A stretch of 42,186 nucleotides of DNA, from the NCBI RefSeq assembly GCF_000364705.1, contig NZ_AQOH01000323.1:1-42186 (forward strand), given 5' to 3'. Both the position numbers and the translations under genes were made by a program. The notes under the pieces were generated by a model that worked only from the letters and a program-made list of their open reading frames with translations, did not search any database and was not told where the DNA came from. Positions 15,523-23,916 of this stretch are shown here, piece after piece; position 1 is the first letter of the stretch, and each line of letters begins with the position of its first letter. Source of the DNA: Pseudomonas fuscovaginae SE-1. Lineage in GTDB: Bacteria > Pseudomonadota > Gammaproteobacteria > Pseudomonadales > Pseudomonadaceae.

Positions 15523-17982
15523 ATGAAGCGCAAGCAGACTTTCGGAGCGCCCCGGCTGTTGGGGATTGTCTGGCCTTTTATCGCCGTGGTCCTGTTTCAG
15601 GCACTGCTGGGCTGCCTCAGTCTCTATGTGCTTTCGGCGGTGCGCGGCTATGTGGCGGGCGAGAGCCTCTGGTCCAAGGGGCAGAAAGACGCGATATACT
15701 ACCTCAATCTCTATGCCGACAGCCGCGATGAGGCGATTTTCCTCAAGTACCAGGAGGCGATTGCCGTGCCCCAGGGCGGGCATGAGTTGCGCATCGCTCT
15801 GGACGCGCCGACTCCGGACCTGGAAGCCGCACGTCAGGGCATCCTGCAGGGCGGCAACCATCCCGACGATGTCTCCAGCATCATCTGGCTGTACCTGAAT
15901 TTCCGCCACTTCAGCTACCTCGAGCGGGCTATCGAGAAGTGGACCGTGGGTGACAGCTATCTGGTGCAACTGGATGAGGTCGCCCGGCAGATGCATCAGG
16001 CCATTTCCACCAACAGGGCCACGACTGCCGACATCAAGCGCTGGAAGAACCATATCTTTGCCATCAACGACGGAGTGACCCCGGCGGCGAAGGCGTTCAG
16101 CGATGCGCTGGGCGAGGGCTCGCGGGTGATTCTGCGCCTGCTGCTGGCCACCAACGTCACCACTGCCCTGGTACTGATCGTCCTGGCCCTGCTGCGCAGC
16201 CATAAGCTGCTGGCCCAGCGCCATGCCTTCGCCGATGCACTGCAGGTGGAAAAGGAGCGGGCGCAGATCACCCTGGAGTCGATCGGGGACGGGGTGATCA
16301 CCACCGATGTCGACGGGGCTATCGTCTACATGAACCCGGCGGCGGAACAACTGACCCACTGGAAGGTCGGGCAGGCCTACGGCTTGCCGCTGGGGGCGCT
16401 GTTCAACCTGCTAGACGACAATGCCCAAAAGGAAGGTTTCACGCTGATCGAGCATATTCTCGGCGGTCAACTGGGCGGCGGCGGCGGGCATTCCAAGCTG
16501 ATCCAGCGCCTCGATGGCAGCACGGTGTCGGTGACCCTGGTCGGCGCGCCGATACGTAATGCCGGCAGGGTCAGTGGGGCGGTGCTGGTACTGCATGACA
16601 TGACTCAGGAGCGACAGTACATCGCCAACCTCTCCTGGCAGGCCACCCATGATGCCCTGACCGGTCTGGCCAATCGCCGCGAGTTCGAGTATCGGCTGGA
16701 ACAGGCCCTGCACGACCTGGCGCGCCAGCCGGCGCGGCATGTGCTGATGTTTCTCGACCTGGACCAGTTCAAGCTGGTCAACGACACCTGCGGGCATGCG
16801 GCCGGTGACGAACTGTTGCGGCATATCTGCGCGCTGCTGCAGTCAGGCCTGCGCGAGGGCGATACCCTGGCGCGCCTGGGTGGGGATGAGTTCGGTATTT
16901 TGCTCGAGAATTGTCCTTCAGACATGGCTGAAAAAATTGCGGAAAACCTGCGTCAGACCGTGCAGAACCTGCACTTCGTCTGGAAGGGCAGGCCTTTCGT
17001 GACCACGGTCAGTATCGGCCTGGTGCACCTGCATCAGATGCCCGCAACCCTCGAGGCCTCGTTGCGGGCAGCGGATATGGCCTGCTACATGGCCAAGGAA
17101 AAAGGGCGCAACCGGATTCAGGTGTATCACGCCGACGATTCCGAACTGTCCCTGCGCTTCGGGGAAATGGCCTGGGTCCAGCGCCTGCACATGGCGCTGG
17201 AGGAAAATCGTTTTTGTCTGTATTCGCAGGAAATTTCTCCGCTGGGTCAGACCGATCACGCGGATGGTCATGTAGAGATCCTGCTGCGCCTGCATGATGA
17301 AGCCGGGCGCATGATCTTGCCCGACAGCTTTGTTCCGGCCGCTGAACGCTATGGCCTGATGAGCCAGCTGGATCGCTGGGTGGTGCAGAACGTGTTCAAG
17401 GTGGTTGCCGAGTGCCGCGCCCTGGGACGTGCGGAGCCGATGGCGATGTGTGCGATCAATCTGTCAGGCACGACCATCGGCGACGAGGGTTTCCTGGGCT
17501 TTCTTCATGAACAATTTACGTTGCACGGTATTTCGCCGCAGTTGATCTGTTTCGAGATCACCGAGACCAGCGCCATCTCCAATCTCGGCAGTGCGATTCG
17601 TTTTATCAATGAGCTCAAGGGCTTGGGTTGTCACTTCTCCCTGGATGACTTCTGTGCGGGTATGTCTTCATTCGCTTATCTCAAACATTTGCCTGTAGAC
17701 TTCCTGAAGATCGATGGAAGTTTCGTAAAGGATATGCTGGACGACCCGATTAACCGCGCCATGGTCGAGGTGATCAACCACATCGGGCATGTGATGGGTA
17801 AGCGAACGATTGCAGAGTTTGTCGAAACGCCGCAGATCGAGCAGGCCTTGCTGGAGATCGGTGTCGATTATGCCCAGGGCTACGTGATCGAACGCCCGCA
17901 GTTGTTCACCTGCGACAGCCTGCTGCGTCGTCCGGCCCGAGTTCGCGCGCTGGTGTCCAAGGCGCCCGGCACCTTCCGCTGA
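15523..17982 (+). CDS. rbdA: PAS-GGDEF-EAL c-di-GMP protein, RbdA-like
   Basis: 819 residues in this order: an N-terminal transmembrane helix (LLGIVWPFIAVVLFQALLG), a periplasmic sensor region of about 170 residues, a second helix (LLLATNVTTALVLIVLALL), a PAS domain (about 245-355), GGDEF (motif 453-457) and EAL. An RxxD I-site precedes GGDEF (REGD). In the EAL domain the signature reads EILLR (Glu585) instead of EALLR, and the DDFGTG loop reads DDFCAG (Asp708-709), both as in active MorA/RbdA-type enzymes. P. aeruginosa RbdA is a phosphodiesterase promoting biofilm dispersal; length, architecture and position after the bolA-ABC run support orthology. Start ATG 15523, AAGGG upstream. A palindrome AGCCTAGGCT lies at 15452-15461. 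Confidence 0.85.
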   Translation: MKRKQTFGAPRLLGIVWPFIAVVLFQALLGCLSLYVLSAVRGYVAGESLWSKGQKDAIYYLNLYADSRDEAIFLKYQEAIAVPQGGHELRIALDAPTPDLEAARQGILQGGNHPDDVSSIIWLYLNFRHFSYLERAIEKWTVGDSYLVQLDEVARQMHQAISTNRATTADIKRWKNHIFAINDGVTPAAKAFSDALGEGSRVILRLLLATNVTTALVLIVLALLRSHKLLAQRHAFADALQVEKERAQITLESIGDGVITTDVDGAIVYMNPAAEQLTHWKVGQAYGLPLGALFNLLDDNAQKEGFTLIEHILGGQLGGGGGHSKLIQRLDGSTVSVTLVGAPIRNAGRVSGAVLVLHDMTQERQYIANLSWQATHDALTGLANRREFEYRLEQALHDLARQPARHVLMFLDLDQFKLVNDTCGHAAGDELLRHICALLQSGLREGDTLARLGGDEFGILLENCPSDMAEKIAENLRQTVQNLHFVWKGRPFVTTVSIGLVHLHQMPATLEASLRAADMACYMAKEKGRNRIQVYHADDSELSLRFGEMAWVQRLHMALEENRFCLYSQEISPLGQTDHADGHVEILLRLHDEAGRMILPDSFVPAAERYGLMSQLDRWVVQNVFKVVAECRALGRAEPMAMCAINLSGTTIGDEGFLGFLHEQFTLHGISPQLICFEITETSAISNLGSAIRFINELKGLGCHFSLDDFCAGMSSFAYLKHLPVDFLKIDGSFVKDMLDDPINRAMVEVINHIGHVMGKRTIAEFVETPQIEQALLEIGVDYAQGYVIERPQLFTCDSLLRRPARVRALVSKAPGTFR

Positions 17983-18032
17983 AACCCTTCCCGATCCGCC
18001 TAATCACCACTCAAAAGGAAAGGAGCTCAACA

Positions 18033-18821
18033 GTGATCGACGCCTTCAGCAGAACCGGCCCGCTTATGGAAGCCACCAGCTATCCGGCCTGGGCACAACA
18101 GCTCATTCGGGACTGTAGCGAGAGCAAGCGCCGTGTTGTCGAACACGAACTTTACCAGCGGATGCGCGACAACAGGCTGAGCGCGAGAACCATGCGCCAG
18201 TACCTGATCGGTGGCTGGCCGGTGGTCGAGCAGTTTGCCTTGTACATGGCCCAGAACCTGACCAAGACCCGCTTTGGCCGCCATCCCGGCGAAGACATGG
18301 CGCGACGCTGGCTGATGCGCAACATCCGCGTGGAATTGAACCACGCCGACTACTGGGTGCACTGGAGCAGGGCCCATGGTGTCACCCTCGAAGACCTGCA
18401 GGCGCAGCAGGTGCCTCCCGAGCTGCATGCCCTGAGCCACTGGTGCTGGCATACCAGTTCGGCGGATTCGCTGGTGGTGGCGGTCGCCGCCACCAACTAT
18501 GCGATCGAGGGTGCCACCGGCGAGTGGTCGGCGCTGGTCTGCTCGACCGGCGTCTATGCGGCGGCGTTCCCCGAGGAAGAACGCAAGCGTGCGATGAAGT
18601 GGCTGAAGATGCACGCCCAGTACGATGATGCCCATCCCTGGGAGGCGCTGGAGATCGTCTGCACCCTGGCGGGGACCCATCCGAGCCAGGCGTTGCAGAC
18701 CGAGCTGCGCCAGGCGATCTGCAAGAGCTACGACTACATGTACCTGTTCCTGGAGCGGTGCATGCAGTTGGAAAAGACGCCGGTCGCCCGTGAGCGCGTG
18801 GCAGAACTCGCCGAAGGCTGA
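18033..18821 (+). CDS. TenA/PqqC-like protein with haem-oxygenase fold
   Basis: A 262-residue all-helical protein of the TenA/PqqC/CADD superfamily. Candidate metal or substrate residues are in RVELNHADYWVHWSRAHG, SHWCWHTSS and NYAIEGATGEW; the C-terminal helix has KSYDYMYLFLERCM. Members include thiaminases, PQQ synthase and oxygen-activating di-iron enzymes; which applies here cannot be decided. Annotation as a 'TenA family transcriptional regulator' is historical; no DNA-binding domain is visible. The GTG at 18033 is preceded by AGGAG at ideal spacing; ATG 18063 is the alternative. It begins 50 bases after rbdA and may be co-transcribed. No thi genes are nearby, arguing against thiamine salvage. 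Confidence 0.8.
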   Translation: MIDAFSRTGPLMEATSYPAWAQQLIRDCSESKRRVVEHELYQRMRDNRLSARTMRQYLIGGWPVVEQFALYMAQNLTKTRFGRHPGEDMARRWLMRNIRVELNHADYWVHWSRAHGVTLEDLQAQQVPPELHALSHWCWHTSSADSLVVAVAATNYAIEGATGEWSALVCSTGVYAAAFPEEERKRAMKWLKMHAQYDDAHPWEALEIVCTLAGTHPSQALQTELRQAICKSYDYMYLFLERCMQLEKTPVARERVAELAEG

Positions 18822-18875
18822 GTTGATGAAAGGGCGGGCTGTTCCGGGGTTGGGCATGCAAGCGCGACCCGCGGG

Positions 18876-19802
18876 CTAGCCCGCCATTGCCAGTCGGTTG
18901 CGACCTTCGCGCTTGGCCACATACAGCGCGCTGTCGGCGCGGCGAAGCAGGCTTTGCAGCGATTCCCCCGGGAGCAGGGTGGCACAACCCAGGCTCACCG
19001 TCAGGGCAATCGCCTGTTCATTGGCGGCATAGTCCCGGGACTGCGTGGCCTGGCGCAGGCGTTCGCCCACCAGGGCGGCTGCCTCCCGACCGGTATTGGA
19101 CAGGACGACGAGAAACTCCTCGCCGCCGTAGCGGAAGATCATGTCGATATTGCGCAACTGCTCCTTGATCGAGGCGGCGACCGCCTTGAGCACCTGGTCG
19201 CCGGCAGCGTGGCCGTAGCTGTCGTTGATACGCTTGAAATGATCGATATCCAGCATCAGCAGCGACAGGGGCTGGCTGTGACGGCGCGCCAGGTCGATTT
19301 CCCGCTGCAGGGTCTGGTCCATGGCGATACGGTTGCCGGTTTCGGTCAGCGGGTCGCGCAGGGCGCTCTGGGTCGCGGCCCTATAGAGCAGGGCGTTGCG
19401 CATCGGGTAGAGCAGGCAGGACAGCAGCGATTCGAGGTTGCCCAGTTCCTGTTCGGTGAAACGCTGGCTGCGTCGAAACAGCAGTTCGCCCATGTGCTCG
19501 CCCTCATGGCTGAGGCTGTAGCTCGCCGAATGATGGCCGCGCTGGCCGAACTCCAGCCGCAAGTCGCTCGGCTGGTGCGTGTATACCAGGGATTGCAGTG
19601 GCACCAGGCGCTGGATCTCGCGGAAGAACAGGCCGAGGATGCGCTCCGGCTCCAGGCTGGTTTGCAACTGCAGCATCAGTTGCTGGCGCAATTGCGTCAG
19701 AGTGGTCGGGCGGTGGAACAAAGAGGGGGCTTGGCCGAAACCCAGGCGTTGCAGCTTGGCGCTATCGAAATCAATGGCGTTGGTCTGGATCGGTGTCTTC
19801 AT
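18876..19802 (-). CDS. Diguanylate cyclase with N-terminal GAF-like sensor
   Basis: A 308-residue soluble protein. Residues about 35-150 look like a GAF-type domain (RILGLFFREIQRLVPLQSLVYTH, then MGELLFRRSQRFTEQELGNLESLLS). The GGDEF domain follows with DPLTETGNRIAMDQ, DIDHFKRINDSYGHAAGD and an intact GGEEF active site (residues 226-230); an RxxD inhibitory site (RNID) lies five residues before it. It should make c-di-GMP with product inhibition. It resembles P. aeruginosa PA3177 (307 residues) in size and in lying near yciK/mupP, from memory. ATG at 19802 with AGGGGG nine bases upstream. It converges on the TenA-like gene, 54 bases apart. Confidence 0.92.
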   Translation of the reverse strand: MKTPIQTNAIDFDSAKLQRLGFGQAPSLFHRPTTLTQLRQQLMLQLQTSLEPERILGLFFREIQRLVPLQSLVYTHQPSDLRLEFGQRGHHSASYSLSHEGEHMGELLFRRSQRFTEQELGNLESLLSCLLYPMRNALLYRAATQSALRDPLTETGNRIAMDQTLQREIDLARRHSQPLSLLMLDIDHFKRINDSYGHAAGDQVLKAVAASIKEQLRNIDMIFRYGGEEFLVVLSNTGREAAALVGERLRQATQSRDYAANEQAIALTVSLGCATLLPGESLQSLLRRADSALYVAKREGRNRLAMAG

Positions 19803-20165
19803 GGTGGCGGGCCCCCTGGGCTCAGCATGCAGTCTTACAGGCTGGCGAATGCGGCTTGGGGCTGCGCATCGTACTGATCCATCAGTCCCGTAGGACCCTT
19901 GGCATCAGTCTAGTCGCTGGAGCCAGGCTTTGCGGGCCTGGCCGATGGAATGCCCCGTGGCGTTCGCATGGCGTGTCTGAGGCAAGTTAGAGCGAAAGTC
20001 GTGCCAATCCGTTCACTTGAATATAAGTCTTTGAAATTCAGTGACTTGGTTTTTTGACGCGGCAGAAAGTACGCTGCGGCGGCAAATCCTTGACTTGCCA
20101 TAGTGGCTTTTTGGAATTTACGGCTTGCCGTGCCGGTATTCCGGCACGGAGCGGAAGGCGGGAAT
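19803..20165. other. Intergenic region upstream of the diguanylate cyclase
   Basis: This 363-base stretch has no supportable gene. It contains a stem-loop GCCAGGC/GCCTGGC (19922-19942, loop TTTGCGG), an AT-rich patch around 20010-20060 with TATATT on the minus strand (20020-20025) as a possible -10 for the cyclase gene but no good -35, and the hairpin at 20128-20149 just past the yciK stop. Confidence 0.5.
20128..20149 (-). terminator. Stem-loop downstream of yciK
   Basis: CCGTGCCGG and CCGGCACGG form a perfect 9-bp stem around four bases, 16 bases beyond the yciK stop. No U-run follows directly on the minus strand, so it may be a weak terminator or an mRNA 3'-end stabiliser. Confidence 0.5.
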
Positions 20166-20906
20166 TTACTGGGCGTTGAAGGCCTGGCCGTTGATGCCGG
20201 TGCTGTCCGGGCCCATCAGGTAGAGATAGACCGGCATGATCTCTTCCGGGCTCGGATTGTCCAGCGGGTTTTCCCCGGGGTAGGCCTGGGCGCGCATGCT
20301 GGTACGGGTGGCGCCCGGATTGATGCTGTTGGCGCGAACCGGGGCGACGCCGTCCAGTTCGTCGGCGAGGGTCTGCATCAGGCCCTCGGTAGCGAACTTG
20401 GACACGCCATAGGCCCCCCAGTAGGCACGGCCCTTGCGGCCGACACTGCTGGAGGTGAAGATCACCGAAGCGTCCTGGGACAGTTTGAGCAGCGGCAGCA
20501 GGGTGCTGGTGAGCATGAACATCGCATTGACGTTGACCTGCATGACGCGCATGAAGTTGTCGCCCGAGAGCTGTTCCAGCGGCGTGCGCGGGCCGATGAT
20601 CGAGGCGTTGTGCAGCAGGCCGTCGAGGTGGCCGAACTCGCTCTCGATCATCGCCGCCAGTTCGTCGTACTGATGCGGCAGCGCGGTTTCCAGGTTGAAG
20701 GGGATCACCACCGGTTGCGGGTGGCCGGCGGCCTCGATTTCGTCGTAGACCTGGGTCAGGTTGGCTTCGGTCTTGCCCAGCAGCAGCACCGTGGCGCCGT
20801 GGGCGGCGTAGCTTTTGGCGGCGGCCGCGCCGATGCCACGACCGGCACCGGTGACCAGGATCACCCGGTCCTTGAGCAGTTCGGGGCGGGCGGAATAATC
20901 AAACAT
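20166..20906 (-). CDS. yciK: YciK-family short-chain dehydrogenase/reductase
   Basis: A 246-residue SDR with the cofactor loop TGAGRGIGAAAAKSY, the NAS segment (LLHNASIIGPRTPLEQL) and the catalytic Ser and Tyr-x-x-x-Lys in SSSVGRKGRAYWGAYGVSK. It ends in NPGATRTSMRAQAYPGENP and INGQAFNAQ, typical of the YciK group; the substrate is unknown. Protein begins MFDYSARPELLKDRV at ATG 20906. It lies downstream of mupP on the same strand, separated by a REP-type inverted repeat, so co-transcription with mupP-ubiG is possible but the repeat may reduce it. Confidence 0.9.
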   Translation of the reverse strand: MFDYSARPELLKDRVILVTGAGRGIGAAAAKSYAAHGATVLLLGKTEANLTQVYDEIEAAGHPQPVVIPFNLETALPHQYDELAAMIESEFGHLDGLLHNASIIGPRTPLEQLSGDNFMRVMQVNVNAMFMLTSTLLPLLKLSQDASVIFTSSSVGRKGRAYWGAYGVSKFATEGLMQTLADELDGVAPVRANSINPGATRTSMRAQAYPGENPLDNPSPEEIMPVYLYLMGPDSTGINGQAFNAQ

Positions 20907-20947
20907 GGCTAAACCTCAACGGAATATGGGAGGAACGCTGCCTGTAG

Positions 20948-21023
20948 GAGCCGGCTTGCTGGCGATCGATTGACGCGGCGTAGCTGCGCGATCGCGTCGC
21001 CTGGATCGCCAGCAAGCCGGCTC
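20948..21023. repeat. Inverted REP pair between yciK and mupP
   Basis: GAGCCGGCTTGCTGGCGATC (20948-20967) recurs as its exact reverse complement at 21004-21023, around a 36-base centre. GTAGGAGCCGGCTTGCTGGCGAT is a well-known intergenic repeat type in fluorescent pseudomonads. Its consensus differs from the element at 9254-9385, so two REP families are represented here. Confidence 0.88.
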
Positions 21024-21032
21024 ACACACAGT

Positions 21033-21704
21033 TCAGCAACTGCACAGGGCGTGGTCGAGCACTCGGCGCAGTTCCAGCGGATGATCGACGACCACATCGG
21101 CGCCCCAGTGATCGGGATTGTCGTCCGGATGGATGTAACCGTAGCGCACGGCGGCGGTGCGGGTGCCGGCATCCCGGCCCGATTCGATATCGCGCAGGTC
21201 GTCACCGACGAACAGGACGCTGGCCGGGTCGAGGTCGAGCATCTTGCAGGCAAGGATCAGTGGCTCGGGGTCCGGTTTGCTTTTGGTGACGTGATCCGGA
21301 CAGATCAGCAATGCCGAGCGTTCGGCCAGGCCGAGTTGCTGCATGATCGGTTCGGCGAAACGCACCGGCTTGTTGGTGACCACGCCCCAGATCAGCCTTG
21401 CCTTCTCGATGTCCTCCAGCAGCTCGCCCATGCCGTCGAACAGCTTGCTGTGCACCGCGCAGGCCTTGAGGTAGCGCTCAAGGAACTCCTGGCGCAGTTC
21501 CTCGAAGCCCGGTGACTCGGGGTCCATCATGAAGGTCACCGCGACCATCGCCCGGGCGCCGCCGGAGATCTCGTCGCGGATCAGCTTGTCGGCAATCGGC
21601 GGCAGCCCGCGATCGGCCCGCATGGCCTGGCAGATGGCGATGAAGTCCGGCGCGGTATCGAGCAGGGTGCCATCCATGTCGAAGAGAACCGCTCTCAGGC
21701 GCAT
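21033..21704 (-). CDS. mupP: N-acetylmuramic acid 6-phosphate phosphatase MupP (HAD family)
   Basis: A 223-residue HAD phosphatase: motif I DMDGTLLDT, motif II in VVTNKP, and motifs III-IV in SKPDPEPLILACKMLDLDP and FVGDDLRDIESGRDAG. The position next to ubiG is that of P. aeruginosa mupP, whose product dephosphorylates MurNAc-6-P in the peptidoglycan recycling route that feeds UDP-MurNAc and affects fosfomycin and beta-lactam responses. Substrate is inferred from synteny and similarity to phosphoglycolate phosphatases. It begins three bases after the ubiG stop, so the two are translationally linked. Confidence 0.9.
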   Translation of the reverse strand: MRLRAVLFDMDGTLLDTAPDFIAICQAMRADRGLPPIADKLIRDEISGGARAMVAVTFMMDPESPGFEELRQEFLERYLKACAVHSKLFDGMGELLEDIEKARLIWGVVTNKPVRFAEPIMQQLGLAERSALLICPDHVTKSKPDPEPLILACKMLDLDPASVLFVGDDLRDIESGRDAGTRTAAVRYGYIHPDDNPDHWGADVVVDHPLELRRVLDHALCSC

Positions 21705-21707
21705 CGT

Positions 21708-22406
21708 TCACTCCTCGCGCAGGGTCTGGATCATGTAGTTCACGGCCACGTCCGCCGCCAGCTTGTAATGCTTGGTCAGCGGGTTGTAGGTCAGGCCGAT
21801 GATGTCCTTTACCGCCAGGCCGGCTTCGCGGCTCCAGGCGCCCAGCTCGGAGGGACGGATGAACTTCTTGAAGTCGTGGGTGCCGCGCGGCAGCAGACCC
21901 ATGATGTATTCCGCGCCGACGATGGCGAACAGGTAGGCCTTGGGATTGCGGTTGATGGTGGAAAAGAACACCTGGCCGCCGGGCTTGACCATGCGGAAGC
22001 AGGCACGGATTACCGACGACGGGTCGGGTACGTGTTCGAGCATCTCCAGGCAGGTGACGACGTCGAACTGTTCGGCCATTTCCTCGGCCAGGGCTTCGGC
22101 GGTGATCTGCCGGTATTCGACATCGACGCCCGATTCCAGCTGGTGCAGCCGGGCCACGGCCAGAGGCGCCTCGCCCATGTCGATCCCGGTGACGGTGGCG
22201 CCGCGCTGGGCCATGGCTTCGCTGAGAATGCCACCGCCGCAGCCGACGTCGAGGACCTTCTTGCCGGCCAGCTTGACCCGTTCGTCGATCCAGTTGACCC
22301 GCAGCGGGTTGATGTCGTGCAGCGGCTTGAACTCGCTCTCGCGGTCCCACCAGCGGTGGGCCAGGGCTTCGAACTTGGCGATTTCGGCGTGGTCGACGTT
22401 GCTCAT
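21708..22406 (-). CDS. ubiG: Ubiquinone biosynthesis O-methyltransferase UbiG
   Basis: A 232-residue class I methyltransferase catalysing both O-methylation steps of ubiquinone synthesis. The SAM loop is KKVLDVGCGGGILSEAMA, preceded by the family-typical KFEALAHRWWDRESEFKPLHDINPLR; CLEMLEHVPDPSSVIRACFRM and FFSTINRNPKAYLFAIVGAEYI are also characteristic. The ATG at 22406 has GGAG nine bases upstream; an ATG at 22421 would add five residues. It is followed directly by mupP and preceded by the MTA deaminase gene, all on the minus strand. Confidence 0.95.
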   Translation of the reverse strand: MSNVDHAEIAKFEALAHRWWDRESEFKPLHDINPLRVNWIDERVKLAGKKVLDVGCGGGILSEAMAQRGATVTGIDMGEAPLAVARLHQLESGVDVEYRQITAEALAEEMAEQFDVVTCLEMLEHVPDPSSVIRACFRMVKPGGQVFFSTINRNPKAYLFAIVGAEYIMGLLPRGTHDFKKFIRPSELGAWSREAGLAVKDIIGLTYNPLTKHYKLAADVAVNYMIQTLREE

Positions 22407-22470
22407 GGGGCTATTCTCCAAAGCTTGAAAATCAGGGTGATCCCGGGTCGTGGCTGCCCGGGACGATCAT

Positions 22471-23802
22471 TCAATGGGCGTGTCCGCCAATGCGCTGGCC
22501 CCAGTCCCGGGCCGTCGCGGTCAATTTCTGTTCATCCAGGCGGGTCAGGCGCCGGTCGTCGAGCAGTGGCTTGCCGCCGACCCACAGATGTCGCACGCAA
22601 TCGCGTCCGCCGGCGTAGATCAGTGCGGACACCGGTTCGTAAATGGGTTGCTGGGCCAGGCCGCCGAGGTCAAAGGCGACGATATCCGCGGCCTTGCCGA
22701 CCTCCAGGCTGCCGATTTCGCTGTCCAGGCCCAGGGCTCGGGCGCCGTTGAGGGTGGCCATGCGCAAGGCGCGATGGGCATCCAGGGCGCTGGCGGAGCC
22801 GGCGACGGCCTTGGCCAGCAGGGCGGCGGTACGGGTTTCCCCGAGCAGGTCGAGATCATTGTTGCTCGCCGCGCCATCGGTGCCGATGGCCACATTGACG
22901 CCGGCCTGCCACAGGCGTTCGACCGGGCAGAAGCCGCTGGCCAGTTTCAGGTTCGATTCCGGGCAGTGAATCACGCTGGTGTTGCTTTCTACCAGTAAAG
23001 CGAGGTCGTCATCGCTGATTTGGGTCATGTGCACGGCTTGCAGGCGCGGTCCCAGCAGGCCGAGTCGGGCCAGCCGGGCCAGGGGGCGTTCGCCGTGCTG
23101 TTCGAGCGCCTGCTGGACCTCGAAGGCGGTTTCGTGCACGTGCATCTGAATCGCCGCGTCGAGTTCCTCGGCGATCATGCGGATCTTTTCCAGGTTTTCG
23201 TCACCCACGGTATAAGGCGCATGCGGACCGAAGGCTATCCTGATGCGGGGGTGGTGCTTGAGGTCGCCGAACAGTTCGATGGCCTGACGCAGGGCCTCGT
23301 CGGCGCTGGCGGCCCCGGGAATCGGGAAGTCGAGGATCGGCATGGCGATCTGGGCGCGGATGCCGCTGTCATGCACGCATTCGCTGGCCACTTTCGGGTA
23401 GAAATACATGTCCGAAAAGCAACTGATCCCGCCCTTGATCTGTTCGGCGATGGCCAGGTCGGTACCGTCGCGGACGAAGTCCTCGCTGACCCATTTGCCC
23501 TCGGCCGGCCAGATGTGCTGCTCCAGCCAGGTCATCAGCGGCAGGTCGTCGGCGAGGCCGCGGAACAGGGTCATGGCGGCATGTCCATGGGCATTGACCA
23601 GGCCTGGAGCGAGCAGCGTGCCCGGCAGTTCGCGGACTTCCTCGGCCGCCAGCTTCAAGGCCTCGGCCCGTGGGCCGATAAACGCGATACGCCCGTCACG
23701 GATGCCCAGGCCATGCTCCTTGAGAACCACGCCAGCCGGTTCGACAGGTACCAGCCAGGTGGGCAGCAACAGCAGGTCGAGCGGGACGGCGATGTGTGGC
23801 AT
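22471..23802 (-). CDS. mtaD: 5'-Methylthioadenosine (S-adenosylhomocysteine) deaminase, TRZ/ATZ amidohydrolase
   Basis: A 443-residue amidohydrolase with metal ligands in APGLVNAHGHAAMTLFRG, the histidine motif QMHVHETAFEV, VIHCPESNLKLASG and the aspartate in AIGTDGAASNNDLDL. Its neighbour across a divergent promoter is mtnA. In P. aeruginosa the corresponding protein deaminates methylthioadenosine to methylthioinosine, which a phosphorylase then converts to methylthioribose-1-P, the MtnA substrate; I infer the same here. Start chosen at ATG 23802 (MPHIAVPLDLLLLPTWLV), with GGAAG nine bases upstream; ATG 23829 lacks a ribosome site. Confidence 0.87.
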   Translation of the reverse strand: MPHIAVPLDLLLLPTWLVPVEPAGVVLKEHGLGIRDGRIAFIGPRAEALKLAAEEVRELPGTLLAPGLVNAHGHAAMTLFRGLADDLPLMTWLEQHIWPAEGKWVSEDFVRDGTDLAIAEQIKGGISCFSDMYFYPKVASECVHDSGIRAQIAMPILDFPIPGAASADEALRQAIELFGDLKHHPRIRIAFGPHAPYTVGDENLEKIRMIAEELDAAIQMHVHETAFEVQQALEQHGERPLARLARLGLLGPRLQAVHMTQISDDDLALLVESNTSVIHCPESNLKLASGFCPVERLWQAGVNVAIGTDGAASNNDLDLLGETRTAALLAKAVAGSASALDAHRALRMATLNGARALGLDSEIGSLEVGKAADIVAFDLGGLAQQPIYEPVSALIYAGGRDCVRHLWVGGKPLLDDRRLTRLDEQKLTATARDWGQRIGGHAH

Positions 23803-23876
23803 CGAGGGCGGCTTCCAGGCTTCATGCATATATTCGGAAAGCGAAGTATACCCGAGCGTCCAGGCGGGGTGATCGC

Positions 23877-23882
23877 TATAAT
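23877..23882 (+). promoter_or_regulatory. -10 element TATAAT for mtnA
   Basis: A perfect TATAAT lies 34 bases before the mtnA start in the 114-base spacer divergent from the MTA deaminase. The -35 region around 23854-23859 (CGAGCG) is poor, so an activator or a different spacing may matter. Confidence 0.5.
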
Positions 23883-23916
23883 CGATGGCTTTTGTTTCAT
23901 CATTGCGGAGTGAGTC

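Noticed and set aside
18033..18821. TenA-like gene as thiamine salvage or as a transcription regulator
   Set aside because: No thiamine genes or TPP-riboswitch-like sequence nearby and no DNA-binding domain; kept as fold-level annotation only.
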